Made by a program: the position numbers and the translations under genes
Shown: positions 22,721-31,279 of the stretch, piece after piece
How the letters are laid out: each line of letters starts with the position of its first letter
Position numbering within the stretch: the first letter of the stretch is position 1
Notes under the pieces: model-generated
Database searches by the model: none
Seen by the model: only the letters and a program-made list of their open reading frames with translations
Told to the model about the DNA's origin: nothing
DNA from: DASUNQ01 sp044866775
GTDB taxonomy: Bacteria; Acidobacteriota; Thermoanaerobaculia; Multivoradales; UBA5704
Assembly: GCA_044866775.1 (NCBI GenBank)
Contig: JBIOUG010000020.1
Coordinates: forward strand, 25,974-89,973
Reading direction: 5' to 3'
DNA: 64,000 bases

Positions 22721-24703
22721 TCACCCCCGCCAGTCCAGGATCTTGTCCACCGTCTGCCGCGACACCGCGTGATAGCCGGGCCGCGCCTGCTCGTAGATGC
22801 GCAGCGCGCGCTCCATGCCCGCCGGCGTCTTGGCCAGCGCTTCGTACAGGGGCCGCAGGAACTTGCGGCGGCCGATGCTCGTCAGGAACCGCTCGAGCGC
22901 CGGGTAGGCCGGCGCGTAGTCGCTCTCGATCGCCTCGAGCAGCCAGGCCTGGAGGATCTCGGCGTTGCCGCTCGTGGAGAAGTGGAACGTGGCTTCGAGA
23001 TCGGCCATCTTCTCGGGAGCCAGCGGCGAGGCGAGCGAGTGCAGGAAGTGCAGCCACTCGTGGGTCGACCAGCCGGTCGTGGCGAGCTGGGCGGCGGGGG
23101 TCCCCGCCATGAAGGCGTGGGCCTGCGCCTCGACGCGCGCGAAGGCCTGCGAGCGCGGCTGCGGCACGCTCTCGGGCAGCCCCGGCTCGTAGATCCACCG
23201 CCGCACCTCCGCGCGCAGCTCCGGGCGCTTGGCCAGCAGCTCGCGCTCGAGGACGGCCAGGAAGCGCTCGGTGTCCATCGACTGGAAGGCGTAGCGATCG
23301 AAGTACGAGCGCAGGAACCTATCGAACCGCTTCCGTCCCACGACCTCCTCGATGCGCCGCAGCAGGAAGCCGCCCTTCTCGTAGGCGATCTCGGTCATGC
23401 CGTCGTCGGGGTCGCGGCCGGCAAGATCGAGCTTCAACCGGGTGTCGGGGCTGGTCGGGCCGAGCTGGGCCAGGATGTCGGCCAGCTCGCTTCGCGACAG
23501 CAGCGCCTGCATCTCCTCGTACTCGCGGCCGTAGAGCGCCTCCATGATGCGGCGCTCGAAGTAGGTGGTGAACCCCTCGTTGAGCCAGAAGTCGTTCCAG
23601 GTGGCGTTGGTGACGAGGTTGCCCGACCAGGAGTGGGCCAGCTCGTGCGCGACGAGGGCGACGAGCGAGCGGTCGCCGGCGAGGATCGTCGGCGTGGCGA
23701 AGGTCAGGCGCGGGTTCTCCATGCCGCCGAAGGGGAAGCTCGGCGGCAGCACCAACAGGTCGTAGCGCCCCCAGCGATAGGGACCGTAAAGGCGCTCGGC
23801 GGCGGCGATCATCTTCGGCGTGTCGGCCAGCTCCCAGGCCGCACGCTCGACGACCGCCGGCTCGGCGTAGACGCCGGCGCGCGGCCCGAGCGGCCGGAAG
23901 GCCAGGTCGCCGACCGCCAGCGCCAGGAGATACGAGGGGATCGCCTGCGGCATGCGGAAGCGGTAGACGCCGTCGGCGGCGCGCTCGCTCGGGTTCTCGG
24001 CGCTCATCACCGCCAGCAGGCCGGGCGGCACGCGCACCACCGCCTCGTAGGTCATGCGCACCGCCGGCGTGTCCTGGCACGGCACCCAGGTGCGCGCCAG
24101 GATCGCCTGCGACTGGGTGAAGAGGAAGGGGTGGTCGCCGGAGGTCTGGCGCGGCTCGAGCCACTGTACGGCGGCGGCGTCCGGGCTGGTGGCGTAGTCG
24201 ACGTGGACGACGCGTGTGCCGGGCGCGATGTCGACCACCAGCTCGCTTCCGAGGAACGGCACCGGCTCGCCGAGCGTGAAGCGCGCGACGGTGCCGGAGT
24301 CGAGGAAGACGCGGCGGATCTCGAGGTCGCGGGTGTCGAGGTGGAGCTGTGTGGCGCCCCTTGGGTTGCCGAGCCCGGTCATGGGCTCGGCTACCCGAGA
24401 GGTCGCCTGCCGGAGCAGGCGATCATCGGAGCCCGGGTTGCGCAGCCGCAGGCTGGCGCGGCCGGAAAGCTGCCGGCGGCCGAAGTCGACCGTGAGATCG
24501 AGCGCCAGGTGCTCGACCGCCACCTCGTCGGGACGGGCGAAGGAGTGGGGATCGCGCACCGGCGCGGCGGACGCCGGCGGCACCGGCGTCCCGGCGCGGG
24601 CGGTGCTCGGCGCCGGGCCGCCGCCGCCGGCGCAGGCGCAGAGAAAGCCCAGGGAGGTCAGGAGCAGCGACGCGAAGGTGGAAAGCTCGGGAAGACGGGC
24701 CAT
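22721..24703 (-). CDS. M1 aminopeptidase, leukotriene-A4-hydrolase-like lipoprotein
   Basis: 660 aa, ATG at 24703 after CGGAGG. The N-terminal hydrophobic segment ends in FLCACAGGGG, a lipobox-like site with an unusual Cys at -2, so it is probably exported and perhaps lipidated. Substrate and zinc motifs are FPFGGMENPRLTF (GxMEN) and VAHELAHSWSGN with the downstream Glu in WLNEGFTTYFE. The last about 130 residues (STHEWLHFLHSLASPL to the end) match the helical C-terminal domain of LTA4 hydrolase. It removes N-terminal residues from peptides. Residues about 95-120 are an insertion coded by two back-to-back 8-9 bp hairpins (24368-24422). It is the last gene of the isoprenoid operon, 80 bases after the squalene/phytoene synthase. 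Confidence 0.92.
   Translation of the reverse strand: MARLPELSTFASLLLTSLGFLCACAGGGGPAPSTARAGTPVPPASAAPVRDPHSFARPDEVAVEHLALDLTVDFGRRQLSGRASLRLRNPGSDDRLLRQATSRVAEPMTGLGNPRGATQLHLDTRDLEIRRVFLDSGTVARFTLGEPVPFLGSELVVDIAPGTRVVHVDYATSPDAAAVQWLEPRQTSGDHPFLFTQSQAILARTWVPCQDTPAVRMTYEAVVRVPPGLLAVMSAENPSERAADGVYRFRMPQAIPSYLLALAVGDLAFRPLGPRAGVYAEPAVVERAAWELADTPKMIAAAERLYGPYRWGRYDLLVLPPSFPFGGMENPRLTFATPTILAGDRSLVALVAHELAHSWSGNLVTNATWNDFWLNEGFTTYFERRIMEALYGREYEEMQALLSRSELADILAQLGPTSPDTRLKLDLAGRDPDDGMTEIAYEKGGFLLRRIEEVVGRKRFDRFLRSYFDRYAFQSMDTERFLAVLERELLAKRPELRAEVRRWIYEPGLPESVPQPRSQAFARVEAQAHAFMAGTPAAQLATTGWSTHEWLHFLHSLASPLAPEKMADLEATFHFSTSGNAEILQAWLLEAIESDYAPAYPALERFLTSIGRRKFLRPLYEALAKTPAGMERALRIYEQARPGYHAVSRQTVDKILDWRG
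24368..24422. repeat. paired palindromes inside the M1 peptidase gene
   Basis: Two hairpins lie side by side: arms 24368-24376 and 24383-24391 (9 bp, loop GGTCAT), and arms 24403-24410 and 24415-24422 (8 bp, loop CGGA). They encode QATSRVAEPMTGLGNPRG within the N-terminal beta domain, and the flanking protein (RLRNPGSDDRLL … LDTRDLEIRRV) joins naturally without them. This looks like an in-frame insertion of a REP-like element. Confidence 0.5.
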
Positions 24704-24783
24704 CACAGGGAGCCTCCGTCGAAGACCGGGGGCCGGCCTGGGCCCGCGCGGCACAGTATACCGGCGGGCCCGCGAGGGCCGGG

Positions 24784-25749
24784 TCAGCAGGCGGCGAGCG
24801 CGCCGGCGGCGCGCGGGATGTCGAGGCCGTGCGCCGGCTGCCAGACGGCCGGGGTGACGGCGGGGGCGTTCTGGTCGAGCGCGGTGTTGAGGCGGTCGAC
24901 GATCTCGTAGACCTCGCGGCGCCGGAGCTTGGCGCCCGGCCCCGCCGCCTCGACCCGGTCGAGGGTGGCGATGGCGAGCTCGGTCGGCAGCGCGTTGAAC
25001 GCCACCACGCCGCGCTCGGCCCCCGCCGCCTGCAGCGCCAGCACGTACTCGGCCGCCGCCCGCAGGTCCTCGCGCGCCAGCGCCAGCGCCTCGCCCCGGT
25101 CGACCGCCGCCGGCAGGTAGCAGCGCCCCTCGACCAGGTCGTCGGCCGAGTCCTTGAGGATGTTGACGAGCTGCAGCCCCTCGCCGAAGAAGGGCGCCCG
25201 CTCGCGTAGCCGCGGCGCCACGCCGGCGAGCGCGGGGCGCTCGAGGAGGTGGAGCTCGGTCAGCAGCTCGCCGACGATCCCGGCCACGACGTAGCAGTAG
25301 CCGCGCAGGTCGGCGAGGTCGGCCAGCCGCAGCTCCCCCGCATCGTCGGTCCGCGCCACGTACCCGGCCATGCCGCGCATCGTCCGCCGCATGTGCCGGC
25401 GAATCAGCGCCACGGCGTCGGGCGCCAGGGCGAAGAAGGCCTCCAGAACGCCCGGCAGGTCCGCCAGCAGCTCGCGGTAGGCGATCCAGGCGCAGGGCAC
25501 CTCGGCCGCCCAGGCGCGCGCCTGCGCCGCGGTCTCCTCCGGCGCCGGCCGGCCGAGCAGCTCGCCCAGCCGCTCGAGCGCCTCGATCCGCCGCGCCCGC
25601 GGCCACGCCGCCGCGTCCTCAAAGGTGTCGGCGACACGGAAGAGCAGGTAGGCGATCGTCACCTCGCGCCGCGTCGGCTCGGGCAGCCGCGGGATGCAGA
25701 GCGCGAACGTGCGGCTGGTCTTCAGCAGATGCGAATTGAGATCGACCAT
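24784..25749 (-). CDS. squalene/phytoene synthase family protein
   Basis: 321 aa. It joins two prenyl diphosphates head-to-head. The two Asp-rich Mg2+-binding motifs are DTFEDAA (residues about 39-45) and, in QLVNILKDSADDLVEGRCYL, the DxxDD site; YCYVVAGIVGELLTEL matches the conserved helix of squalene synthases. ERG9-like spacing favours squalene over phytoene, but the product cannot be fixed from sequence. It starts 19 bases after the isopentenyl phosphate kinase stop and so belongs to the mevalonate operon, linking it to sterol, hopanoid or carotenoid synthesis. Confidence 0.9.
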   Translation of the reverse strand: MVDLNSHLLKTSRTFALCIPRLPEPTRREVTIAYLLFRVADTFEDAAAWPRARRIEALERLGELLGRPAPEETAAQARAWAAEVPCAWIAYRELLADLPGVLEAFFALAPDAVALIRRHMRRTMRGMAGYVARTDDAGELRLADLADLRGYCYVVAGIVGELLTELHLLERPALAGVAPRLRERAPFFGEGLQLVNILKDSADDLVEGRCYLPAAVDRGEALALAREDLRAAAEYVLALQAAGAERGVVAFNALPTELAIATLDRVEAAGPGAKLRRREVYEIVDRLNTALDQNAPAVTPAVWQPAHGLDIPRAAGALAAC

Positions 25750-25768
25750 GCCCGCGTCAGCCCGAAGA

Positions 25769-26563
25769 TCAGCCTACCACCGTCCCCGGCACCGCCTCGC
25801 CCAGGAGCGCCCGCTCGAGCAGCCCCGGCACCGTCCCGTTGGTGAGGAGCGACGGGATCCCCCGCTGCGCCAGTGCCGCCGTCGTCGCGAGCCGCAGCCG
25901 CATACCGCCGGTGACGTCGGTGCCCACCGGCTCCCACACCGCCGCGGCGGCCTCCTCCCACTTGGCGGGATCGACCACCGGAATCGTCCGGCCGGCGGCG
26001 TCGAGGAGCCCATCAGTCTCTCCCAGCCAGATGGCGCGGCGTACGGGATAGCCGGCCTCCGGCAACCGCGCGGCGAGGAACGCGAAGACCGCCTCGGTCG
26101 AGGCGATCGACCCCCCCCAGCACGTGTCCAGCACCGCGTCGCCGTAGACGACGGGCAGCAGGCTCGCCGCGATGGCGAGCGGTAGTCCCTCCGGCAACGG
26201 GCCCTCGAGGACCGCCGCGCAGGCCACGAGAAAGCTTCCGGGTGGGAAGGAAAACGGCGCCAGCCCCGCGCCGGTGAGCGCGCCGCAGACGATCCGGTGC
26301 AGCTCCGCCGCCTCCACCCGCGTCGCCGCCACCCCCGCCAGCGCCTCCGGCGCCATCGGCCCCTCCCCCAGCCCCGCTCGCTTCGCCGCCACGTGCCCGA
26401 ACGACCCGCTCCCATGCCCCACCAGCAACCGCTCGTCCATCCGCGCCCGCGCCGCCGCGATCTCCCCCGCCAGCCGCCGGATCACCTCCCCCCGCGCCGT
26501 CCGCGGCCGGTCCTTCTCCGTAATAAGGCTCCCCCCGAGTTTCAGGAGGATGACATCGGCCAT
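25769..26563 (-). CDS. isopentenyl phosphate kinase (amino-acid-kinase fold)
   Basis: 264 aa from the ATG at 26563, preceded by GGGGAG. It would phosphorylate isopentenyl monophosphate to IPP with ATP. Family marks are the N-terminal VILLKLGGSLITEKD, the glycine loop with the substrate His in VGHGSGSFGHVAAKR, the DAV/GGS region VVYGDAVLDTCWGGS, and TDVTGGMRLRLATTAAL near the end. These match archaeal IPKs rather than glutamate or aspartate kinases. It lies between the decarboxylase and the squalene/phytoene synthase, and the operon has no phosphomevalonate kinase, which supports an alternative mevalonate route ending in this enzyme. Confidence 0.87.
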   Translation of the reverse strand: MADVILLKLGGSLITEKDRPRTARGEVIRRLAGEIAAARARMDERLLVGHGSGSFGHVAAKRAGLGEGPMAPEALAGVAATRVEAAELHRIVCGALTGAGLAPFSFPPGSFLVACAAVLEGPLPEGLPLAIAASLLPVVYGDAVLDTCWGGSIASTEAVFAFLAARLPEAGYPVRRAIWLGETDGLLDAAGRTIPVVDPAKWEEAAAAVWEPVGTDVTGGMRLRLATTAALAQRGIPSLLTNGTVPGLLERALLGEAVPGTVVG

Positions 26564-26587
26564 GGTTTCTCCCCGCCCAGATCCTTC

Positions 26588-26626
26588 GCCGCGGTGCCTC
26601 CGGGGGGAGCGCACCCGGCGGGCGGC
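26588..26626. repeat. GC-rich hairpin between ipk and the decarboxylase gene
   Basis: The 83-base gap holds a stem of GGTGC-CTCC against GGAG-C-GCACC around a G-rich loop, with further GGCGG repeats after it. It may be a REP-like palindrome or a processing or attenuation site within the operon. There is no U tract. Confidence 0.35.
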
Positions 26627-26646
26627 GGCGACCACTGAATTGCCTT

Positions 26647-27645
26647 TCAGAACAGGTGCTCGATCTCCCGCGTCGGCCCCGGGCCGACGCCGTCGCGGAT
26701 CACGAAGCCCACCGCCGCCAGCTCCTCCAGCCGGTCCGCCACCTCGTCCTCCGACTCCGGCGGGCAGATCACGTGCACGTTCGCCCCCGCGTCGAGCGTC
26801 GCATACGCCTCTACCCCTTCCTGCCGCATCTCCCGGATCAGCCGCAGCACGTCGATCGTCCCGGAGGACCAGTAGAAGATCGGCGGGTGCGACGACATCG
26901 CGATCAAGTGCAGATCGATCGCCTCTTCCTCGAGCGCCGGCCCCAGCGCCGCGAAGTCCCGCTCCGCGATCGCCCGCCGCGTCCTCTCGAGCCGTTCCGG
27001 CAGCAGCTCCAGCCGCCGCGTGTAATAAGGGCTCGTCGGCGCCCGCCGGTGCCCCTCGAGCGACGAGATCGTCTTGGGGCCGATCTCGACCACCGCGATC
27101 ACGTCCCGCAGGTCCCAGTCCTCGGCCGCGGCGAGCGGGCCCGCCCACGGATCGTCCTCCGGTCCGCCGGCCGGCCACTCGACGTAGCCGCCGAAGACCG
27201 AGCGCGCCGCCGAGCCCGAGCCGCTCATCCGCGCCAGCGCCGACAGCTCCTGCGGCGAGGCCATGCGGTCGAGCGCCGCGACGCAGGCCAGCGTCAGCGC
27301 CGCGAAGCCCGAGGCCGACGACGCGAGCCCGGCCGCGCTCGGGAACTCCGTCCGCGTGGCGATCCGGAAGGCGCCTTCCCATCCCGCCCACTCGCGGATC
27401 CGGTCGAGATGCGCCCGCACCTTGCCGGCGAAGTCGTGCGGCGGCACGCTGAAGCCGCCCCCCGCCTGCGCCAGCCACACCTCGTCGACCTCGCCGTCGA
27501 GCGGCTCGACGGTGCAGTTGCTGACGCAGCGCGAGAGCGTCATCGAGATCGAGGGGTTGCAGGGGATGACGCGCTCGAGGTCGCGGGCGCCCCAGTACTT
27601 GACGAAGGCGATGTTGGCGGGTGCTGAGATCGTGGCCTTGGGCAT
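26647..27645 (-). CDS. mvaD: (di)phosphomevalonate decarboxylase, GHMP family
   Basis: 332 aa; ATG at 27645 overlaps the stop of the mevalonate kinase gene by one base and follows GGGAGG. Family blocks are ANIAFVKYWGARD, FPSAAGLASSASGFAAL, MSGSGSAARSVFGGYVEW (with the conserved Arg) and the catalytic Asp in TLDAGANVHVICP. The classical diphosphomevalonate enzyme has KYWGK, SACRS and DAGPN where this one has KYWGA, SAARS and DAGAN. With an IPK gene next door and no phosphomevalonate kinase, mevalonate-5-phosphate may be the true substrate, giving isopentenyl phosphate; that is inference. ATP-dependent decarboxylation in the cytoplasm is expected either way. Confidence 0.88.
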   Translation of the reverse strand: MPKATISAPANIAFVKYWGARDLERVIPCNPSISMTLSRCVSNCTVEPLDGEVDEVWLAQAGGGFSVPPHDFAGKVRAHLDRIREWAGWEGAFRIATRTEFPSAAGLASSASGFAALTLACVAALDRMASPQELSALARMSGSGSAARSVFGGYVEWPAGGPEDDPWAGPLAAAEDWDLRDVIAVVEIGPKTISSLEGHRRAPTSPYYTRRLELLPERLERTRRAIAERDFAALGPALEEEAIDLHLIAMSSHPPIFYWSSGTIDVLRLIREMRQEGVEAYATLDAGANVHVICPPESEDEVADRLEELAAVGFVIRDGVGPGPTREIEHLF

Positions 27646-28754
27646 CAGGCGGCCTCCCGTCGGAATCCGGACGCTCCGAGGGCGACCGGGTGCGGCGACA
27701 ACGGACGCAGGAACGGCCAGCTCGCGACCCGCGCCGGCTCGGCGTGGTAGACGAGGAGCGTGCCGGCGGCCGGCCCGCGGAGCGAGCCGGCGCCGGAGAT
27801 CTTGGCCGCCCCGCCCTCGGCCTCCACCCGCCGCACCAGCTCGCGCACCGCCGCCGGCACCACTCCCAGCGCCTCGAGCCCCGCCTCGGCCTCGCGCATC
27901 AGCTCGACCACCGCCGGCGGGTCCTCGCGCGCCCTCTCCAGCTCGACGCGGAAGGCGCGCGTCGCGGCCTCGATCCGCCCGAGCTCCCCCTCGACGCCGC
28001 GCGGGTCGGCGTGCCGGCGCTCGCGGACCGCTGCAACGACCGCGCCCGTCGGCTCGGGCGGGGTGCCGGTGTCGTAGACGCGGAGGCCGCCGAGCAGCGG
28101 CGAGCGCGCCGCGACCGGCTCGCGCTCGAGGGCGTCGCCGGCGCCGCGCCGCGTCCAGAGGATGCCGCCCTGGAAGACCGTCGCGCCGTCCGCTCCGGAG
28201 GGCATGCCGTGCTGCCGGCGCTCGACCTCGAGCGCCAGGCGCAGCACGCGCTCCGGCTCGAGCGCCGCGCCGCGCCAGGCGAGGTAGCCCGCCACGACCG
28301 CCACGGCGGTCGCGGCCGAGCTGCCGAAGCCCGAGCCGATGGGCAGCTCGGAGCCAACAGCAAGAGCCAGGTGAGGAGGGGCGGTTTCTCCCAGGGCCTC
28401 GGCGGTCTCGCCGAGCGCCACCTTCACCACGTGCGCCGGATCGTCGCCGCGCACGGCCTGGAAGGCAGCCGCCCCGGGTGCCGCCGCGTAGCGCTCCCAT
28501 CGCCGCCGGGCGTCGCGGGCGTAGGCCATGATCTCTTCCCAGGGGAGCTCCTCGGTGTGGCCGAGCTGGGTAAGGGCCAGGTGGACGCCGGCGCTGCGAG
28601 GCGGGGAGGTGAAGCGCGCGGTGAGCCGCCGATCGACGGCCGCCACCAACGCCGGCCGGCCGTAGACCACCGCGTGCTCGCCCATCAGGATGAGCTTGCC
28701 GGGGGCGGAGACGACGACCGGCAACGTGGCTTCCACCCGCTCGCTGTTCCCCAC
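27645..28754 (-). CDS. mvk: mevalonate kinase
   Basis: 369 aa, GTG start. It phosphorylates mevalonate at O5. GHMP motifs are VSAPGKLILMGEHAVVYGRP (the GEHAVVYG box is specific to mevalonate kinases), the ATP loop ELPIGSGFGSSAATAVAV, and the C-terminal GGAAKISGAGSLRGPAAGT. It is translationally coupled to the decarboxylase (TGATG overlap). A REP-like hairpin (28785-28812) lies between it and the HMG-CoA reductase gene upstream. There is no clear Shine-Dalgarno site at the GTG, so the true start could be a few codons later. Confidence 0.92.
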   Translation of the reverse strand: MGNSERVEATLPVVVSAPGKLILMGEHAVVYGRPALVAAVDRRLTARFTSPPRSAGVHLALTQLGHTEELPWEEIMAYARDARRRWERYAAAPGAAAFQAVRGDDPAHVVKVALGETAEALGETAPPHLALAVGSELPIGSGFGSSAATAVAVVAGYLAWRGAALEPERVLRLALEVERRQHGMPSGADGATVFQGGILWTRRGAGDALEREPVAARSPLLGGLRVYDTGTPPEPTGAVVAAVRERRHADPRGVEGELGRIEAATRAFRVELERAREDPPAVVELMREAEAGLEALGVVPAAVRELVRRVEAEGGAAKISGAGSLRGPAAGTLLVYHAEPARVASWPFLRPLSPHPVALGASGFRREAA

Positions 28755-28784
28755 CTGGATTCTTCGTTCCAGCCGCGTTCCGAA

Positions 28785-28812
28785 AACGCCCGGGACGGAG
28801 CCCGGGCGCTAG
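28785..28812. repeat. REP-like palindrome, family B, single copy
   Basis: CGCCCGGG and CCCGGGCG form an 8-bp stem around ACGGAG, flanked by AA and CTAG. The unit and its flank (CCGAAAACGCCCGG) match the two arms found inside hrpB at 51624-51651 and 51750-51777, so this is one dispersed family. It lies in the 99-base gap between the HMG-CoA reductase and mevalonate kinase genes. Confidence 0.6.
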
Positions 28813-28853
28813 GTGCCTTCATTCGTTCGCGATGCCGGCGGGAAATCCTGGCC

Positions 28854-30149
28854 CTACGTCGGCAGGAGCGGCATGTCCGTCGCGCCCGAACCCCGCCCCA
28901 ACCGCTCGTGGGCGCGCGCCAGGTCTTGCGAGGTGAAGGCGGCCATGAGCGAGATCTCGCCCGCCAGCACCACCGCGCCCAGGATCTCGGCGAGACGCGT
29001 CACGGCGTCGCCCCGCCGCTGCGGGTCGGGGCTGACGCCGAGGATCGCCAGCGCCTCGCGCTGGGTGTCGAGGGCGGTGCCGCCGCCGATCGCCCCGAGC
29101 GGCACGTCGGGCAGGAAGACCGAGGCGAACACCCCCTCCGGCCCGCGCGGCTCGATGCAGGTGACGCCGAGCGACCCCTCGACGACGTGCGCCGGGTCCT
29201 GCCCGGTGGCGATGAAGAAGGCCGCGAGCACGTTGGCGAAGTGGGCGTTGTAGCCCATCGACCCCGCCGCCACCGACCCCAGCAGGTTCTTGCGGTACTG
29301 CGCCTCGACGAGCGCCCGGGCGTTGGTCTTGAGGCACCCGTGCAGCACGTCGCCGTCGAAGAGGATCTCGGCGTAGATGCGCTTGCCGCGCCCTTCCTGG
29401 AAGTTGATGCCGGCCGGCTTCTTGTCGACGCAGTAGTTGCCCGACAGAGCGATGCACGGCACCCCGGTCTGCGGCTCGATCAGGTCCGAGACCATGCGGT
29501 CGCAGGCGATGGTCGCCATGTTCATGCCCATGGCGTCGCCGGCGTCGAAGCGGAAGCGCAGGAAGACGGTGGTGCCGAAGGCGAAGGGGCGGACGTCGAG
29601 GAGGCGCAGGTAGCGGCTGGTGCCCTCGGCGACGTGCCGCAGCTCGGCCTCGTGGTCGCGGATCCAGCGCACGAACCCCTGCGTCTGCACGATGCCCGAG
29701 GTGCGGAAGACCGGCGCCCGCGTCATCCCCACGTCCTCGACCCGCACCACCGCGCCGCCGGCCTCGCGGATCGCCGCGCAGCCGCGGTTGGTCGAGGCGA
29801 CGAGCGCCGCCTCGGTCGTCGCGAGCGGCACGTAGACCTCGCCGTCCACCCGCTCGCCGCGCACCCGGAGCGGCCCCACCACGCCCATCGGCACCTGGGC
29901 GACGCCGATGAAGTTCTCGCAGTGGCGGTAGGAGGCGCGGGCGACGTCGAGCGAGTGGTGGCCGATGTTCTCGAGCGGCGCCTGCGTCACCTCGGCGAGC
30001 GCCTGGCGGCGGATCTCCGCCGCCTCGTCGGCCGCCAGGTCGCGCGGCAGCTCGTGGAAGCGGCGCTCGCCCGAGACGAGCGACCGGACCAGCTCCTCGC
30101 GCACGTGGCGGGAGGGTGGGGCGGGATCGACGGGCTTGATCTGGCTCAT
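28854..30149 (-). CDS. mvaA: hydroxymethylglutaryl-CoA reductase, class I
   Basis: 431 aa from the ATG at 30149 (MSQIKPVDPAPPSRHVREEL). It reduces HMG-CoA to mevalonate with two NAD(P)H. Motifs are ENFIGVAQVPMGVVGPL, the cofactor site DAGDAMGMNMAT, GNYCVDKKPAGINF with the catalytic Lys, and AFFIATGQDPAHVVEGS. These are the class I (biosynthetic, archaeal/eukaryotic) forms, soluble here with no membrane anchor. GCLKTNARALVEAQYRKNL and the C-terminal region close the fold; the usual catalytic His near the end lies in this part but I could not fix its position. It follows fni by 37 bases in the operon. Confidence 0.93.
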   Translation of the reverse strand: MSQIKPVDPAPPSRHVREELVRSLVSGERRFHELPRDLAADEAAEIRRQALAEVTQAPLENIGHHSLDVARASYRHCENFIGVAQVPMGVVGPLRVRGERVDGEVYVPLATTEAALVASTNRGCAAIREAGGAVVRVEDVGMTRAPVFRTSGIVQTQGFVRWIRDHEAELRHVAEGTSRYLRLLDVRPFAFGTTVFLRFRFDAGDAMGMNMATIACDRMVSDLIEPQTGVPCIALSGNYCVDKKPAGINFQEGRGKRIYAEILFDGDVLHGCLKTNARALVEAQYRKNLLGSVAAGSMGYNAHFANVLAAFFIATGQDPAHVVEGSLGVTCIEPRGPEGVFASVFLPDVPLGAIGGGTALDTQREALAILGVSPDPQRRGDAVTRLAEILGAVVLAGEISLMAAFTSQDLARAHERLGRGSGATDMPLLPT

Positions 30150-30186
30150 GCTTACGCCCTTCCGTGCAGCGTTGTTGCTACTCCCA

Positions 30187-31266
30187 CTAGCCCCCGCCGC
30201 TTCGCGGCCCACCCTGACCGGCTCCGCCGGTCAGCGTTGCCTGCTTGAGCTCGGCGACGGTCCTCGCGCCGGCGCAGAACATCGCGATCTTCAGCTCCTG
30301 CACGATGCGCTCGGCCCGCGCGACCACCCGCTCGGCCGACTCGCTGGCGGCCTCCAGGAACGGATAGGCCAAGCCGACCAAGTCGGCGCCCAGGGCGATC
30401 GCCTTGGCGGCGTCGACGCCGTTGCGGATGCCGCCGCTGCCGATGACGGTCACGTCCGGCAGCTCGGCCAGCGCGCGGATCGACTCCGGCGTCGGGATCC
30501 CCCAGCCGGCGAAGACCTCCCCGAGCTCCGGGTCGCCGGCGCGCGCTCCCTCGATCCGCGCCCAGCTCGTGCCGCCGACGCCGGCGGTGTCGAAGATCCG
30601 GAACCCCTCGGCGTGCAGGGCCCCCGCCACCCGCCCCGACAGGCCGCTGCCGATCTCCTTCGCGATCGCCGGCACCGACAGCGCCCGCGCCACCGCGCCC
30701 AGCTTGCCGAGCAGCCCGCCGAAGTCGCGCTGCCCTTCGGGCTGGATGGCCTCCTGCAGCGGGTTGAGGTGGAAGGCCAGAGCGTCGGCCCCGATCATCG
30801 CCACCACCGCCTCGCACTCGGCAAGCCCCATCCCGTAGTTGAGCTGCACTGCGCCCAGGTTGGCGAGCAGCGGCACCGACGGGGCGGCGTCGCGGACGCG
30901 GAAGCTATCAGCTTTCGTCGCGTCCTCCAACGCCTTGCGCTGCGAGCCGACCCCGAGCGCCAGCCCCACCTGCTCGGCCCCGAGGGCGAGGTTGCGGTTG
31001 ATGCGCGCCGCCGCCGCGGTGCCGCCGGTCATGCAGGAGACGAGGAGAGGCGCCGCCAGGCGCTTGCCCAGGAACTCGAAAGAGAGGTCGAGCGCGTCGA
31101 AGTCGATCTCCGGCAGCGCCTGGTGCTCGAGCCGGTAGTCGTCGAAGAAGCCGCCGCCCAACTGCATGCGGCGCTCGAGGGCGAGCTGGATGTGCTCGGC
31201 CTTGCGGTCGCGCTCGGGCGCCGCCGCGGGCCAGGGCGCGAAGCCGGCGGTGTGATCGCGGCTCAC
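30187..31266 (-). CDS. fni: isopentenyl-diphosphate delta-isomerase, type 2 (FMN)
   Basis: 359 aa, GTG start 13 bases after the prenyltransferase stop. It converts IPP to DMAPP using reduced FMN. Visible blocks are RKAEHIQLALERRMQLGG at the N-terminus, VSCMTGGTAAAARINRNLA, ALGVGSQRKALED, ALAFHLNPLQEAIQPEGQRDF, KEIGSGLS and the phosphate-binding VIGSGGIRNGVDAAKAIALG. The last about 15 residues are Gly-rich. The order prenyltransferase-fni-HMGR-MVK-decarboxylase-IPK gives DMAPP and IPP in one transcript. Confidence 0.95.
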   Translation of the reverse strand: MSRDHTAGFAPWPAAAPERDRKAEHIQLALERRMQLGGGFFDDYRLEHQALPEIDFDALDLSFEFLGKRLAAPLLVSCMTGGTAAAARINRNLALGAEQVGLALGVGSQRKALEDATKADSFRVRDAAPSVPLLANLGAVQLNYGMGLAECEAVVAMIGADALAFHLNPLQEAIQPEGQRDFGGLLGKLGAVARALSVPAIAKEIGSGLSGRVAGALHAEGFRIFDTAGVGGTSWARIEGARAGDPELGEVFAGWGIPTPESIRALAELPDVTVIGSGGIRNGVDAAKAIALGADLVGLAYPFLEAASESAERVVARAERIVQELKIAMFCAGARTVAELKQATLTGGAGQGGPRSGGG

Positions 31267-31279
31267 CCGGCGGCCCTCC

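Noticed and set aside
22721..25606. 961-codon frame making the M1 peptidase a fusion with upstream sequence
   Set aside because: The upstream part is an out-of-frame reading of the squalene/phytoene synthase; the ATG at 24703 has a ribosome site and signal sequence.
25769..27478. 569-codon frame joining the IPK to a piece over the decarboxylase gene
   Set aside because: The real IPK starts at 26563 with a Shine-Dalgarno site; the upstream part is a shadow of the decarboxylase gene.
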